Part shown: positions 23,475 to 35,869 of the stretch, in pieces
How positions within the stretch are numbered: position 1 is the stretch's first letter
Layout of the letters: every line of letters starts with the position of its first letter
Assembly (NCBI GenBank): GCA_951812925.1
Contig: OX638371.1
Coordinates: 40,708,101 to 40,772,100, forward strand
DNA length: 64,000 nt
From: Calliopum simillimum
Lineage: Eukaryota; Arthropoda; Insecta; Diptera; Lauxaniidae
Reading direction: 5' to 3'
The notes under the pieces: generated by a model
What the model was told of the DNA's origin: nothing
Databases searched by the model: none
Seen by the model: the letters and a program-made list of their open reading frames with translations, nothing else
Program-made: the position numbers and the translations under genes

Positions 23475-24121
23475 CCCAGCAAACATTTTCAATCAAGGAA
23501 GAATCGTATTCGATTCGCCTAGACGATTAAATCAATCGTCCGCGACAGTCGTATTCTGCTCTTCCGCGAATGTTCAGGCGTGAGAAATTGTCCGGCCGAA
23601 TACGATTGTTTTAGAAGAAGATCGCAAACGATCCCCAGGAAGAGTCATCTGGCGACTCCCCAAGATGAATCTGCAAATGATCCCCAGGATGGGTCAACAG
23701 ACGACTCCGCAAAATGTTTTTCAAAGCGAAAAAAAACTTGAAAAAACTTGAAAAAAAAAATAAAAAAAATAAAATATGAAATGGCGACATAAAAATAATT
23801 TCATAACAAATTGCTAATTTTTGTACAATAAACTGTCAAAATTTATGTGCCGTTAAAAATATACCGTGTAGTTTGACATTTTGCTTCGTGAAAAATACCG
23901 GGCCTCAGAAATATTGCCTTTTAGAAAAACAAATTATTAATTTTTTCGAAATTTCTCAGGAGATGACGTCATGTCGTAGTCGGCCATCTTGTATCGTGTA
24001 AAACTCGTCTGAAGGAGTTGTTGGTTATTCGTAAAGAAGTTCGATTTCAAACCATCATCCAGAAGAGACTTAGTCGAATCTTTTTTTATTCGTTTTGGGC
24101 TTTTTTTATGAATTTTTTTTT

Positions 24122-24640
24122 TGCACCAATCGATGGGGAAAGGTCGAAAATATATTTTGGTCATAACCAGATTTGGTGCCGGGCCCTCTAAGTGACCGAT
24201 TTGGACCCATTTTTGTAAAAAAATTTTATTGCACCAATCGATGGGGAAAGGTCGAAAATAGATTTTGCACATGTCCAGGGGTGTCTCCGACCCCTCTAAG
24301 TGACCGATTTGGGCCCATTTTGGTGAAAAAATTTTATTGCACCAATCGATAGGGAAAGGTCGAAAATACATTCTGGACATGTCCAGGGGTGTCTCCGACC
24401 CCTCTAAGTGACCGATTTGGGCCCATTTCGGTGAAAAATTTTTATTGCACCAATCGATAGGGAAAGGTCGAAAACAGATTTCGGATATGATCAGAGATGT
24501 CTCCGACCCCTCTAAGTGACCGATTTGGGCCCATTTCGGTGAAAAATTTTTATTGCACCAATCGATAGGGAAAGGTCGAAAACAGATTTCGGATATGATC
24601 AGAGATGTCTTCGACCACTCTAAGTGACCATTTTGGACCC
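24122..24640. repeat. Tandem array of 108-109-bp units, five copies
   Basis: GCACCAATCGATRGGGAAAG starts at 24123, 24231, 24339, 24447 and 24555. Each unit continues with GTCGAAAA and later GACCCCTCTAAGTGACCGAT. Adjacent units differ little, so they amplified together. A minus-strand frame (23937-24380) with repeating IYFRPFPIDWCNK is a translation of the repeat. Confidence 0.9.
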
Positions 24641-24654
24641 ATTTTTGAAAATAA

Positions 24655-25020
24655 AATTATTGCGCAAAACTCGCCTGGAAGAGTTGTATATTCATTGCGA
24701 AGATGTTTGATTCGCAATGATCTTCTAGAGGAGTGTAAAGAGGAATCTTCTGTTACTCGCGCTGAAGTTTTGTCGCGTAAAACTCGCCTGGAAGAGTTGT
24801 ATATTCATCGCAAAGATGTTTGATTCGCAATGATCTTCCATAAGAGTGTAAGGAAGAATCTTCTGTTACTCGCGCTGAAGTTTTGTCGCGCAAAACTCGC
24901 CTGGAAGAGTTGTATATTCATCGCGAAGATGTTTGATTCGCAATAATCTTCCAGAAGAGTGTAAGGAGGAATCTTCTTTTACTCGCGGAAAATTTTTATC
25001 GCGGAAAGCTCGCGTAGAAG
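24655..25020. repeat. Tandem array of about 116-bp units, three full copies plus a partial one
   Basis: AAAACTCGCCTGGAAGAGTT recurs at about 24665, 24779 and 24894, with a diverged form (AAAGCTCGCGTAGAAGAGCT) near 25014. Units contain GATGTTTGATTCGCAATGAT and GGAATCTTCTGTTACTCGCG. It adjoins the 108-bp array but is unrelated in sequence. Confidence 0.88.
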
Positions 25021-25080
25021 AGCTTTAAATGCATCGCCAAAAATATGGAAGATTGTCCGCGATTGAAAATGTTTGCTGGG

Positions 25081-26087
25081 AATGTACTCGTAAATGCATA
25101 TTACATTTTGTTTGTGTATGTATTTTAGTGTGTTTGTGTGTGTTTGCATCAGTTTATGTTTGTGTTTGACTCTGCGAGTTTAGCAAAATAAAGTTTTATG
25201 CTCGTCACGAGAGAAATTTATTGCACTCCCGAGTGCCAGGCTTCGATGTTTTTTCCTTTTGGTCCTTTTTTTCCATTTTATTCACATTTCATTTTTTATT
25301 TCAGTTTTATTTTCGGTTTAACTGATGGAAACTGATGTGATTTATTTTGTAATATTGTTGTTGCTATTGCTACTGCTGCCATCCTGCTGCTACTGTCTGC
25401 ATGTATCCCTATGTATGTGTGCTCAACTGGCTCATTATTATGTATCTAAAGTTTTTTTCTGTTTTTGTTTTTCATCCTTTATTCCTGCATTTACTTATTT
25501 GCAAAATTTACGTAAAAAAGTTTTCATTTTACTCATTTTTACGAATCGTTGAATTTAACCCATCAGAAGACAACACAGGAAAAAAACTCCTTTTTCATAC
25601 GCACACACACACATATACAAAAAAAAAAAAATCAACCGTGAAACGTAGCAACAGAGAAAAAAAGAAAAAAGAAGAGGAAAAACCAAAAGAAAAAATGGTG
25701 AGCAACAAAGTAGCAACGCGTTTTCCTTAAACGCAAAGGCATTAAGGAGGAAACGCCGCGTATCACAGCAGCGCAAGACATTGACGAATTGAAACGACGC
25801 TACATGTGGATAACATTTTTTCCGACGAATTTTTTAAGGATATAAGAATCTTAAGGAAAAGTCTTATAAATTAGTCGGTGTTATATCAATCCTACTCAAG
25901 ATCATGCAAAAAAAAAAAAAAAGACAGCAGCGGTATGATTGACGTCGTCGTACCGCACTATTGCACTGGCTGCGATGCTGGTTATAAACGGAACAATACC
26001 AATTGACCACCTGGTCTTTTTATTATTATTCGAAGGCTCTGGATTGCACTGCCAGCTAAAATATCTTTTGTACAGCCTCTTTCCCTA
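25081..26087. other. AT-rich spacer, no gene recognised
   Basis: Contains TGTGTTTGTGTG-type repeat near 25130, (CA)n at 25602-25616 and poly-A runs at 25619 and 25907. The part 25930-26087 is probably the 3' untranslated region of the LINE fragment to the right (minus strand). Nothing else is supported. Confidence 0.4.
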
Positions 26088-27060
26088 TCAGAACAGTTCA
26101 AGACTATCTATGAATCGTGTCACTGCCGTGGGATTAATTTTACCTATGTCATTTGGATTTAAAATCTCGGCACCTAGATATCTTACTCTGCGTCTCACCG
26201 CAGCGGGGCAAGTACGTAGTACATGTTCCGCTGTTTCCAAATCCTTTCCAAACCAATCTTTTTCAGGTGATAATAGAGTTTACAGTGACCTGTCATTATT
26301 TCACTGTACGTTTATATATCTTTTCTACTGAGATTTAAAACAGCTTCTACCTTAATACGTCTTGGATCGATCAGCCTCTTCGCCTATCGAATACCTTCTT
26401 TGGCTCTCCAGTGATCGCAGAGGCTTTTCTTTTCCCATTCCAGTATAAAGTTATTTTTAAAACTGTAGTTTACTCCGCAGAAGGGGTCTGGGTCTATGAA
26501 AGTATTGAGTGCGCCCCTCTTGGCTAAGCAGTCTGCCCTTTTGTTGCCTTCATGCCCCTCGTGCCCTTGTATCCAAACTAGAGTAACTTCATTCCTCCTG
26601 GATAGGGCTTGAAGAAGTTCAAAACACGTCCAGGCAAGCTTGGAGTGCATTGAAAAAGCCATTAGTGATTTTTAGAGTTGCTTGGCTGTCCAAATAAATA
26701 GATGTGTCGGTGCCAGAAGTGCCCCTTCTTAGAAATTTTCTAGCGCACAACTCAAAAGCTTGGACCTCCGCCTGAAAAATGGAAGCTGTTTTTCCCATTG
26801 CAACTGCTTTTTGGAATCTTGGTCCCACAACTCCAGCTCCTGAGCTGTCATCATCCATTTTGGACCCATCAGTGAACCATCGCTGTGAGCCCTGTTTTAC
26901 ATTTATGTCCTTCCTCCTCCATTCAGCGTGGTCATTGATTACCACTTTGAATTTTCTGAAGAAAACAAACTTTTTACCTTATTTATCGGAGACCGAAAGA
27001 CATGGTGTGTCCCAGAATACATCCAGGATTGTGACATGTCCTGTTAGATTGCTTTCTTTA
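26088..27060 (-). pseudogene. I-type LINE ORF2 C-terminal fragment: RNase H plus terminal Cys/His region
   Basis: The minus strand shows an RNase H domain from 26880. WFTDGSKM carries the first aspartate, FQAEVQAFELCA the glutamate, IYLDSQATLK the second aspartate, and VTLVWIQGHEGHEGNKRADC the His/Asp strand. A frameshift near 26640 separates the first and second halves. Downstream, DWFGKDLETAEHVLRTCPAA and a stop at 26090-26088 form the usual LINE C-terminus. The reverse transcriptase and the 5' part are absent, as in most 5'-truncated LINE copies. The presence of RNase H points to the I/LOA-like group. Not functional. Confidence 0.85.
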
Positions 27061-29365
27061 AGTTGTTGTAAATGAATATTTGAAAAAGTTTAATGCCTAT
27101 TGAAAGTTAAAATACATGCAAACTCGTACTACGCACACAGATGCGTGCATGCGTGCACATTCCGGTAGTCGTAGTCTTTAGGAACTCTTTCGTTCTCGTT
27201 CAAGACCTAAAGCGGTTTCCCCCATTCTAGCTTCACCTTCGTTATGGTTTAAAAACCAGATGAAGATAAGGATTGCTGAAGCACGACTACAAATAGAACC
27301 GTAGGCATCTTTCAAGAGGCCACTGGAGCAAAAACTTTTTACAAGAAAAATAGAGCAAAAGTCTAACGTAGATTTAGAAGATGATAGCAAGGAATGCTTG
27401 AAGTAATGTTACATATAGTTTCCATTGAATGGTATTCCCAATAATGAGAGGAGGTTTTTCAGTTGGAATGACGTTTAGAAGAATCCGACACGATTGGCTC
27501 GTCGATAACTTGCCTGCGCAAAAAAAAAAAACTTTCATACATATGGCCATGTCCGTTTCAATTTTTTCGAAATTTGCAGTTGGGTTCTCAGATTTTTATA
27601 AAAATTCACAGAGCTGTTCTAAGTGCTCAGTGTGGAGACCTCTCATTATTAGTTTTGCTAAAAAAATTTGTTTTCCAATTTATGGACATGGAACTTCAGA
27701 GCGTCAAAGTAGTGATTTTGCGAAAAATCGATGAATTTTATTTTTTTATAAGTCCCGCCATTTTGTCAAAAAAAATTTTTTTAATTTCTGTTTTCGGATT
27801 CTTGTAGCATTTTAAACGTTATTTTAATTTCAATTTTTAAATTTGGAAAATTTTGAAAATTTACAAAATAGCGGCCATTTTTTGAAAAATCTTAAAAGTT
27901 GATTTTCTCAAAATAAGATGTGGTTATGTGAACATTCATCAAACTCAAAAGGATCTAGTCCGTTAAGATGTTCTGTAGAGAATATTATATTCTACACATT
28001 TATATAATGGCAAGGTCTAGCATAACTGAAGAAAAGCCTTCAAGGTAATTATATTGAATAGGCATAATTTGCCTTAATGCATAAGTAGGCACTTATGTAC
28101 ATTGTGAAGTGAAAACAATTTTAATGGTTTAAAAAATATTAAAATCGATTACTTATTTATTAATCATAAAAACACCGAATGTAGGGCAAACAAAAAAAAA
28201 AGTACACTTTAAAATATAAAACGGTACAAAAAGAAAAAAATCAAACAGGAAAAGGGTAAAAAGGAGACTGGCCGATGGCAAATTTGCAAAAATAAAAACC
28301 CAATATAAAACTTCATTTAAATAACATAATCGGATCCTAGAATAAATCCGTTTTTATTGCTTTCTTTTGTTTTGCACAATATTTTTGTTTGTTTTTTTTT
28401 TTTTTTGTTCAGATTTTGTAACCGTTTATATGGAACTCTTCTTCATGTTGCAACTTCTCCTCTGGCTATCCCATTGGGGGGAGACGAACGGATTCATTTT
28501 GTGAGTTCTTCCCCTTTTTTTTTTATTTTTTTGAGTAAGTAAACTTAATGTAAACGCAAATTGTGTTTTAGTCTGTTGCTTAAAGGATCTGGACCAAAGT
28601 TTAAATCAGGGTCTGTTTTGATTACAGCACTTGAAAAGAAGCAACGGTAGCAAAATCGGTAGCAAAAAATCATAGTAAAAAATTCGCTGTTGGTGTAAGA
28701 GCATTCCCATGTTTTCAAGAAATCTTTCACAGGCCAATTGTCTGTCTGTTGGAGTGCGACAAACGGCTCTTAGTTACGAAGGATGTTTCGATTACAGCCA
28801 TATACATATACCTATACTTTGATAAATAAATATTTATGAGTTGACATTTTTTAAATAAAATTTGAATACTAAAAATTAACTACTTTCAAATCAATTCGTG
28901 TGATTTTGGATATAATAAACGCTTTCGAATGAAATGGTAGGCTGAGTTCGATGAATATGCCATCAATTTTTATTAAACTTCTTTGTAAGAAGAATAAGAG
29001 TTTAGAGGTCGATCAACGTCGATTTAGCGAAAATCTCGGTTTGATGCGGTTTTATTTTATTACGATCCTAAAACTGCTCAGAATGAGTAGTACAATTTTC
29101 GTCTTGAATCAAGATGTATAAAAAATGTTAACAAAATCAACCATATACCCAGAAAAACATATTTTTGCATTTTTACCCCTCTCTAAAACTCTAAATCTTC
29201 ATTTTGCATAAAACTCGTTATTCCAATGTCACCATTAAATCATGCAATAACCATATTTCTTAAAAATCTTAGCACATTTTCTCCTGTTTTTATTGGTCTT
29301 CTTGACCCCTTTTTCAAAAACTGGACTACAATGGATCACGGGCGATCGCTGTCGACTTCAATTGA
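27061..29365. other. AT-rich spacer, no gene recognised
   Basis: Homopolymer runs (27518, 28188, 28383) dominate. 27180-27390 has balanced composition but no recognised product. 29170-29330 is homologous, inverted, to 54460-54630 (shared AAAAGGGGTCAARAAG and TTTAGAGTTTTA), a remnant of the palindromic family found elsewhere in the window. Confidence 0.45.
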
Positions 29366-29560
29366 TGCGTTTGAGTCGAGTCCTAATGGAAAAAGGCTTA
29401 TGAATGAGCAGAAATATGACAATGTGATACATCACACCGTTTATCCACATGATGCAAAACCAGTAAAAAGTGGAAACGCTTTGAAGGAAGTCCTGCCCCA
29501 TCCGTTGTATTCATCGAACATAGAACCGTTTCGGTCGAAGTCGCTGTCTTTAACGAGTTT
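29365..29560 (+). pseudogene. Mariner-type transposase C-terminal fragment
   Basis: The plus-strand frame reads NGKRLMNEQKYDNVIHHTVY, then PHDAKPVKSGNALKEVLPHP and LYSSNIEPFRSKSLS. The spacing fits the mariner region with the second aspartate (HDNA.PH...KPV...L......LPHPPYSPDIAPSDYHLFRS), with several deletions and a missing catalytic SPD aspartate. It is an old inactive copy; no terminal repeats were located. Confidence 0.62.
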
Positions 29561-29569
29561 TTTCAATAT

Positions 29570-30736
29570 AACGACATAATCACATATCGTTGTCAGCGGT
29601 ATTGTATGTACGCTAGGTATAAACACATGTATGTATAAGTATACTATACAATATAGCTCAACCAAATACAAGAAGATGTAACTTTATGGTACAAATAATT
29701 TAAAAAAATTATTTTGTCTACTTCAAACTTTCCCAAATATATAAATTTTTTTCTTTTCCTATAGAGTACAATAACTTGTTTTTCTGTACAAACTTAATAA
29801 AAGCGAAAGTTTTATGTTAAGTATTTGAACCAATAACTGTAGCAAAGGGACAATAATTTCAAGAAATTAACCCTTTCGCAAACATTAAGCCTTTCGAGGA
29901 TAAAATATAATGGGAACATTGATTCTTCTAATTTTTTCCAGTGAATATTATTTGTCCTAGTGCCCTTTATTTAGGGGAAGAGTACCGCGTGTTTGGCACC
30001 GTTTTCTTTTCGACTCATAACTTTTGACCAAATATATATTATGCAAACACATAAGAATCAATGGAAAGCTAGTGACCTTAGCTAACTATTGGTGAAGAAA
30101 GTAAATTGATTTTGTAGGTTGGAAAAATTATATCAAAAAAATAGTGAAGTGATCATTTATGAGAAAAAAAATATTTTTGGTTCAGTTGTGGGCACTCTTA
30201 AAAAATCGGCTAAAAATGGGAAAATATGAAGTAAAACGCAATCAAATGGAGAAAATGGCAAGTTAATTTATTCTGGATACATTGATTCACACAAATTCAA
30301 TATCTGAAGTGCAATGCATGCAATGAACACGAACCAATTCGGGGCCCATACTCGACTTTGACAGCCACTTTGAAAAGCAATGAGCAAATTGTGTTGTGTG
30401 AACATTTTGGTTGCAGTCGGTTTTGAATCACATAAAATAATAAATTTACTGCATATATATAGATTGCACTCAGCTTTCCGATTAATTCACTTCGATTTAT
30501 CGCACTTGGAAAATTATGGACAAAAACTTTTGTGTTGACTATCACTTATTCAAAAATTATTTTATTTTCAGCATGAGGCAAATGTGTCTTTTTGCTCCGG
30601 TAAATGCACAAAAACTTCGTGCTATCATAACACGCGCTTAACATTTGTCAGAACAGCCGCATTTGTTTTCTGCCAAAAGTTACGGAGGGGTGCCCACACC
30701 CTAACTATGCTTGCTGACGGTACTTTTCCCCTATAT
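29570..30736. other. Spacer without recognised gene
   Basis: AT-rich. Segments near 29940-30180 and 30560-30720 resemble fly dispersed repeats (GGGGTGCCCACACCCTAACT). No supported coding sequence. Confidence 0.4.
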
Positions 30737-33487
30737 ATGGGGGAATCCATGCGAAATTTTTTCACGAAAAATAAAAATCGATTTTTACCCCAGAAATGTG
30801 TTCTTCAAGAGCTGCCGATGACCCATTCAAATTTTAACGGCAATCGGTTGCGCCAAACCCGATATATTCACTAAAAAGTTTATTGAGTTGACCGATTTTC
30901 CCGTTCTCTCATGATTTTCAGATGTGAATAACTCAAAATGAGTGCATTTTCATGGCATGGTGAGTAGGGAGAACTTCTTTCTTGTATCCCAAAAAAATAT
31001 TTTCGTCATGGATAAAAAAATGTTTGTGCATGCGCAATATGATTTTTCTTTTTCCATTTACATTTGTTTTTCTTCTTTTCATATCGTGGGCCCCGAAATT
31101 TTTTGTCTCACCCGGTCTCAAAATGTTCGTCGAATTGTCTTTTGGTGGTCACAAAACTTTCAGAGTGGAGATTTCCATATTGCGCTCAGGAACTCGATAT
31201 GATTGATGCGCGGGAAAATATTTTATATGTAAACTGCACGCTAATTACACTAGTTTACAAATGATTAAAATTTTTTTTCTCAGCGAATGCCGTTACTCAT
31301 TTTATATGGAAAATGGGCTGCTGATTCCGAAAATCGCATTTTTTTTTTTTTATTTCATGTCGTTTTCGAGATATCGGTCATTTTCGGTTTTTGGACCAAA
31401 AAAAAAGATAGTTCCACTTAAATACAAATATCTCAAGAACCAATGTTTGTATTCAAACAAATAATATGTCATATTAAAGGTAATTAAATTATCTACAAAC
31501 AATTTTCACGTCACTTTTTGGCTGGTTTGTTAGTTTCGATGAAATAAATTGATTTCTGAAAAAAAGAGTATATTTTTCCGAAAAAATTACAAAAATGTCT
31601 AAATCAACTGCAGATTTTTACAAGAAAAAAAAAATTTAAAAATCATTTTGTATTTTTATATCATAGTCTATAAATTTGTTAGGCAAATAAAATACTATGT
31701 AAGAAAATCGATGGAAAAATGCAAAAGTTGTATACAATTCATTGATAAGTTACCAAAATGCGTTTTTCCCTATTTTTCCGTTTTTTTGTAATAAACTGTT
31801 CGAAAATTTGAAACTTTTTGTAAAAGAAATTAGAAAATCCAAAAAATTCTTAAAGAAGGCATTAAAAGGAAATACCCGTGCCTCGCCGTTTTTCTCTAGC
31901 ACGTCAGATTTTTTTTTTAATCGATTTTTGAAGTTTTTTAATCCAGTGTACATGAAAAAACAGAAATAACGCATTCTTGTGTTAAATCGATGAATTTAAC
32001 TATATGATCCTTACATCTGAGGTGTATCATGTCTACAGCAAACTTATGCAGGATACTACGCGGAATATTTTTGTAGACAATTTTAACCCTCTCAAGCCCT
32101 CACATGTAGGTCAAAATGACCTTCATGTGGGGGTCAAAATGACCCACATGTGAGGGTTTTAGAGGGTTAAAATTTTCTACAAAAATATTCCTGCATAAGT
32201 TTACTGAACACCTAATACACCTCAGATGTAAGGATCATATAGTTAAATTCATCGATTTAACACAAGAATGCGTTATTTCTGTTTTTTCATGTACACTGGA
32301 TTAAAAAACTTCAAAAATCGATTAAAAAAAAATCTGACGTGCTAGAGAAAAACGGCGAGGCACAGGTATTTCCTTTTAATGCCTTCTTTAAGAATTTTTT
32401 GGATTTTCTAATTTCTTTTACAAAAAGTTTCAAATTTTCGAACAGTTTATTACAAAAAAACGGAAAAATAGGGAAAAACGCATTTTGGTAACTTATCAAT
32501 GAATTGTATACAACTTTTGCATTTTTCCATCGATTTTCTTAAATGATATCTTATTTTCTTCACAAATATATAGTTTATGATACAAAAAAAAAATATTATA
32601 AAAAAGTTATGTCTTCTTGTATAAATTTGAAGTTGAATTTGATTTTTTCTTAATTTTTTCGAAAAAAAAAATTTTTTTTTTAGAAATCAATTTATTTCAC
32701 CGAAACTAACGAACCAACCAAAAAGTGATGTGGGTATTATTTGTAGGTAATTTAATTACCTTTAATATGACATATTATTTGTTTAAATACGAACATTGGT
32801 TCTTGAGATATTTGTATTTTAATAGAACTATCTTTTTTTTTTGGTCCAAAAACCGAAAATGACCGATATCTCGAAAACGACACGAAATAAAAAAAAAAAT
32901 GCGATTTTCGGAATCAGCAGCCTATTTTCCATATAAAATGAGTAACGGCATTCGCTGGGAATTTTGGCTGTAAACTAGTGTTATTATATATTCCCGCGCA
33001 TCAGTCATATCAAGCTCCTGAGCGCAATATGGAAGTCTCCACTCTGAAAGTTTTGTGACTATCAAACGTCACTTTGACGAACATTTTGAGACTGGGTGAG
33101 ACAAAAAATTTTGGGGCCCACGATATGAAAAGTGGAAAAACAAATGTAAATGGAAAATAAATCATATTGCGCATGACGAAAATATTTTTCAGGATACAAG
33201 AAACAAGTTCTCCCTGCTCCACCATGCCCTGAAAATGCACTCATTTCGAGTTATTCACGACTGAACCATGCCCTGAAAATGCACTCATTTCGGGTTATTC
33301 ACGACTGAAAATCATGGAAAAACGAGAAAATCGATCAACACAAGAAACTGTTTAGAGGATGTATCGGGTTTGGCGCAACCGATTGCCGTGAGAATTTGAC
33401 TGGGTCATGGGAAGTTCTTGAAGAACACATTTCCGGGGTAAAAATTTTTCGTCGAAAAATTTCGCATGGATTCCCCCATATGTATAC
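30737..33487. mobile_element. 2.75-kb near-complete palindrome, foldback-like element
   Basis: GGGGGAATCCATGCGAAATT at 30739 is inverted at the right end (to about 33486). The two arms pair almost throughout, meeting at about 32120-32135 with essentially no spacer (CCTCACATGTAGGTC / GACCCACATGTGAGG). A second pair of identical inner segments is seen at 31742-31969 and 32290-32499. The right arm carries an extra tandem copy of CACTCATTTCGRGTTATTCA (33238-33305). No transposase. The inner 350 bp is shared with the palindrome at 53910-55130. Confidence 0.88.
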
Positions 33488-34434
33488 CAAATTTCATACA
33501 TCTACGTCGAATAGTTATGAAGAAACGACTTGTTTAGTTTTGAGGGGGCGTTTTTCCACCCATTTTTTTAAAGGTTATTAATTGTCCTAATACCCTTCAC
33601 ATTTACATCAAATCTCATTAAATTGGCCCAAACCGTTTCAGAAGTTTGATGAATTATGTAAACTGCGTGGCGTGGCATCGCCCATTTCTTTTTTTATATG
33701 AAAAAAATTTCTTTTTACAACTTTACAACTTTTTTGAATAAAATTATTGACAGTTAGCTATCTCAATATTGGTACTAACTATTTAACAGCTTTTCACACA
33801 GAGTTTCGCACAGAAAAACTGATCATTTGACCCATTGTACAGTGGCTACTCAACTGTTGAGTAAAATTTTTTATTTTTTTATTTTATCGCACTTTGGTTG
33901 GCTACTGCTGGCTGATTCCCAGAAAACAATTCGTGTTCATTTTACTGCTAAATTAGATACGACGAACCGTAATTCATCGACGAAGCTGAAGTGATTTTTA
34001 TGGATCATTAAATGGATTCACAATTGTGTCCATAACCGATTGATGGCTTGGACCTCCGTGAAATGTCTTTCAACAAATTGTGTTCATTGCCAGGCAGCGA
34101 GTGAGTGCTTATGGCACGTATGAATGAATCTAAGCGCGTACTCACATTGGAGAGATATAAAACAAATTTTCATATCCATAGCGCCAAAAAAATGTTTCTA
34201 CCTGAATTCTGAAGTTGCGATTGTTAACTTTCCTTAAGATACATTTTTTTACCCCAACAAAAAAAAAAAAAAGAAGAAAACAAGACAAAATCGTTGTGAA
34301 GATTTTTATCTCAACACAACCTTCCTCAAAAGTCAATGTATTGTTAGAGTGCGAGGTTTTTTTTTGTGTTGTTGTCGTTGTATTCTTAGACATTATCTTT
34401 AATCTTCCTTGTTGGTAAATTTTGTTTTGATGTT

Positions 34435-34470
<36 letters not shown>

Positions 34471-34655
34471 CTTAAATCTGAAAGTCACACGGCATACCCG
34501 AAATACGTAAAATACCCTTGTACGTTAGATGATTACATTGTGCATTACTTTTTTTCAAGGTTTGATGCTGCGTAGGGTGGATCAAAAACTGTGGTTTTCT
34601 TTAAAGTTTAAGTTGAATTCTAAAATTATTTGTATGCACATTAGGGTGATTGAAA
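33488..34655. other. Spacer with (GTT)n, no gene recognised
   Basis: 33600-33690 (GGCGTGGCATCGCCCATTTC) is a decayed piece of the 141-bp-unit family. (GTT)n lies at 34432-34470. The rest is AT-rich without a recognised product. Confidence 0.45.
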
Positions 34656-34659
34656 AATA

Positions 34660-34890
34660 TGCGTTAGGAAATGACGCCTAATGAAATAACGCCCAAAAAC
34701 AAAAACGAAATAACGCCTAAAATTTTCATAGAAATTTGGGCGATAATCATTTTGAAAAGGCGTCAGGAAATAACGTTATTTCTAAAATGATTATCGAACA
34801 AATTTATATGAACATTTTGGGCGTTATTTCGTTTTTTTTTTGGATTTTTTTTTTTTTGTTTTTGAGCGCTTTTTCGTTTTCCTAACGAAA
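34660..34890. mobile_element. Small hairpin element with GCGTTAGGAAA ends
   Basis: ATGCGTTAGGAAATGACGCC at 34660 faces an inverted CGTTTTCCTAACG ending at 34888. Inside are units AAATAACGCCCAAA and their inverted forms, plus GGGCGATAATCATTTTG/CAAAATGATTATCG pairs. It is a diverged and smaller relative of the element at 35186-35861. No target duplication is visible. Confidence 0.65.
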
Positions 34891-35185
34891 AAAAAACAAA
34901 TTTCCATTACTTTGTAATTATGAAAATCTGAAAGATAGCGGGCTGAAAATTTTATATTTTTAGGTTTTCATGAAATAAGAAAACAATCTTTTCGTAAGGA
35001 GTCAGTGATAAATTGTATACTTCAATTTCCCGGTGCGCTTGGCCTCTGCCTTGTCCCAGTGCATTTTACATATGAACCAAATCTTATACATCTGTGTCAA
35101 ATAGTTTTAGAGCTACGATGGATTGTTTCATTGCTGGTGCCGCCAATTTCAATGGTCGATGATAATCATTGCGGTGCATCTTGTA

Positions 35186-35861
35186 GGCGTTAGGAAATAA
35201 CGCCCAAGGAAATAACGCCCAAAAAAAAAACGAAATAACGCCCAAAAATAAAATGACGTAATAACGCCCAAAATAAAAAACGAAATAACGCCCAAAAAAT
35301 ATGAAATAACGCCCAAAAACAAAAACGAAATAACGCCCAAATTATTTTCATATAAATTTGGGCGATAATCATTTTGGAAATAACGCCCAAAAATTTGGGC
35401 TTTATTTCGTTTTTTTGGGCGTTATTTCGTTTTATTTTTAAAAAATGAAATAAGGCCCAAAAACGAAAAACGAAATAACGCCCAAATTATTTTCATACAA
35501 ATAAATTTTGGGCGTTATTTCCAAAATGATTATCGCCCAAATTTATATGAAAATAATTTGGGCGTTATTTCGTTTTTGATTTTGGGCGTTATTTCATATT
35601 TTTGGGCGTTATTTCGTTTTTTATTTTCGGCGTTATTACGTCATTTTATTTTTTGGGCGTTATTTCATTTATTTTTTTTTGGGCGTTATTTCGTTTTTTT
35701 AAAAAAAAAAGGAAATAACGCCCAAAAATAAAGAAATAAACCCCAAATTTTTGGGCGTTATTTCCAAAATGATTATCGCCCAAATTTATATGAAAATAAT
35801 TTGGGCGTTATTTCGTTTTTTTTTTGGGCGTTATTTCCTTGGGCGTTATTTCCTAACGCCC
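35186..35861. mobile_element. Hairpin-array element of GGGCGTTATTTCG units, 8-bp target duplication
   Basis: ATCTTGTA at 35178-35185 and 35862-35869 flanks the element exactly. The ends (GGCGTTAGGAAATAACGCCC / inverted) pair for about 58 bp apart from the first base. The whole 676-bp body consists of AAATAACGCCCAAAA units in one direction, then the reverse, with internal CAAAATGATTATCGCCCAAA hairpins, so several alternative hairpins can form. No coding sequence. The 8-bp duplication fits a hAT- or P-type enzyme supplied in trans (inference). Confidence 0.87.
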
Positions 35862-35869
35862 ATCTTGTA

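Larger units (their letters stand above)
23475..25080. mobile_element. TIR-bounded element with two internal tandem arrays (CCCAGCAAAC ends)
   Basis: The first 20 bases, CCCAGCAAACATTTTCAATC (23475-23494), are exactly inverted at 25061-25080. Inside lie a non-repeated part with short direct repeats (GATCCCCAGGA, GACTCCCC), then a 108-bp array (24122-24640) and a 116-bp array (24655-25020). No transposase. A clear target-site duplication is not visible; both flanks are TGTGT-rich. Confidence 0.82.

Noticed and set aside
23176..23530. Overlapping frames on both strands in CAG/GACAGA-rich DNA
   Set aside because: All four are generated by short tandem repeats; codon pattern and composition do not favour any.
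23937..24380. 147-codon minus frame with repeated IYFRPFPIDW
   Set aside because: The repeat unit is 108 bp, a multiple of three, so a repeating peptide is expected from non-coding tandem DNA.
27180..27390. Minus-strand 70-codon frame with balanced composition
   Set aside because: No recognisable domain; probably part of an old repeat.
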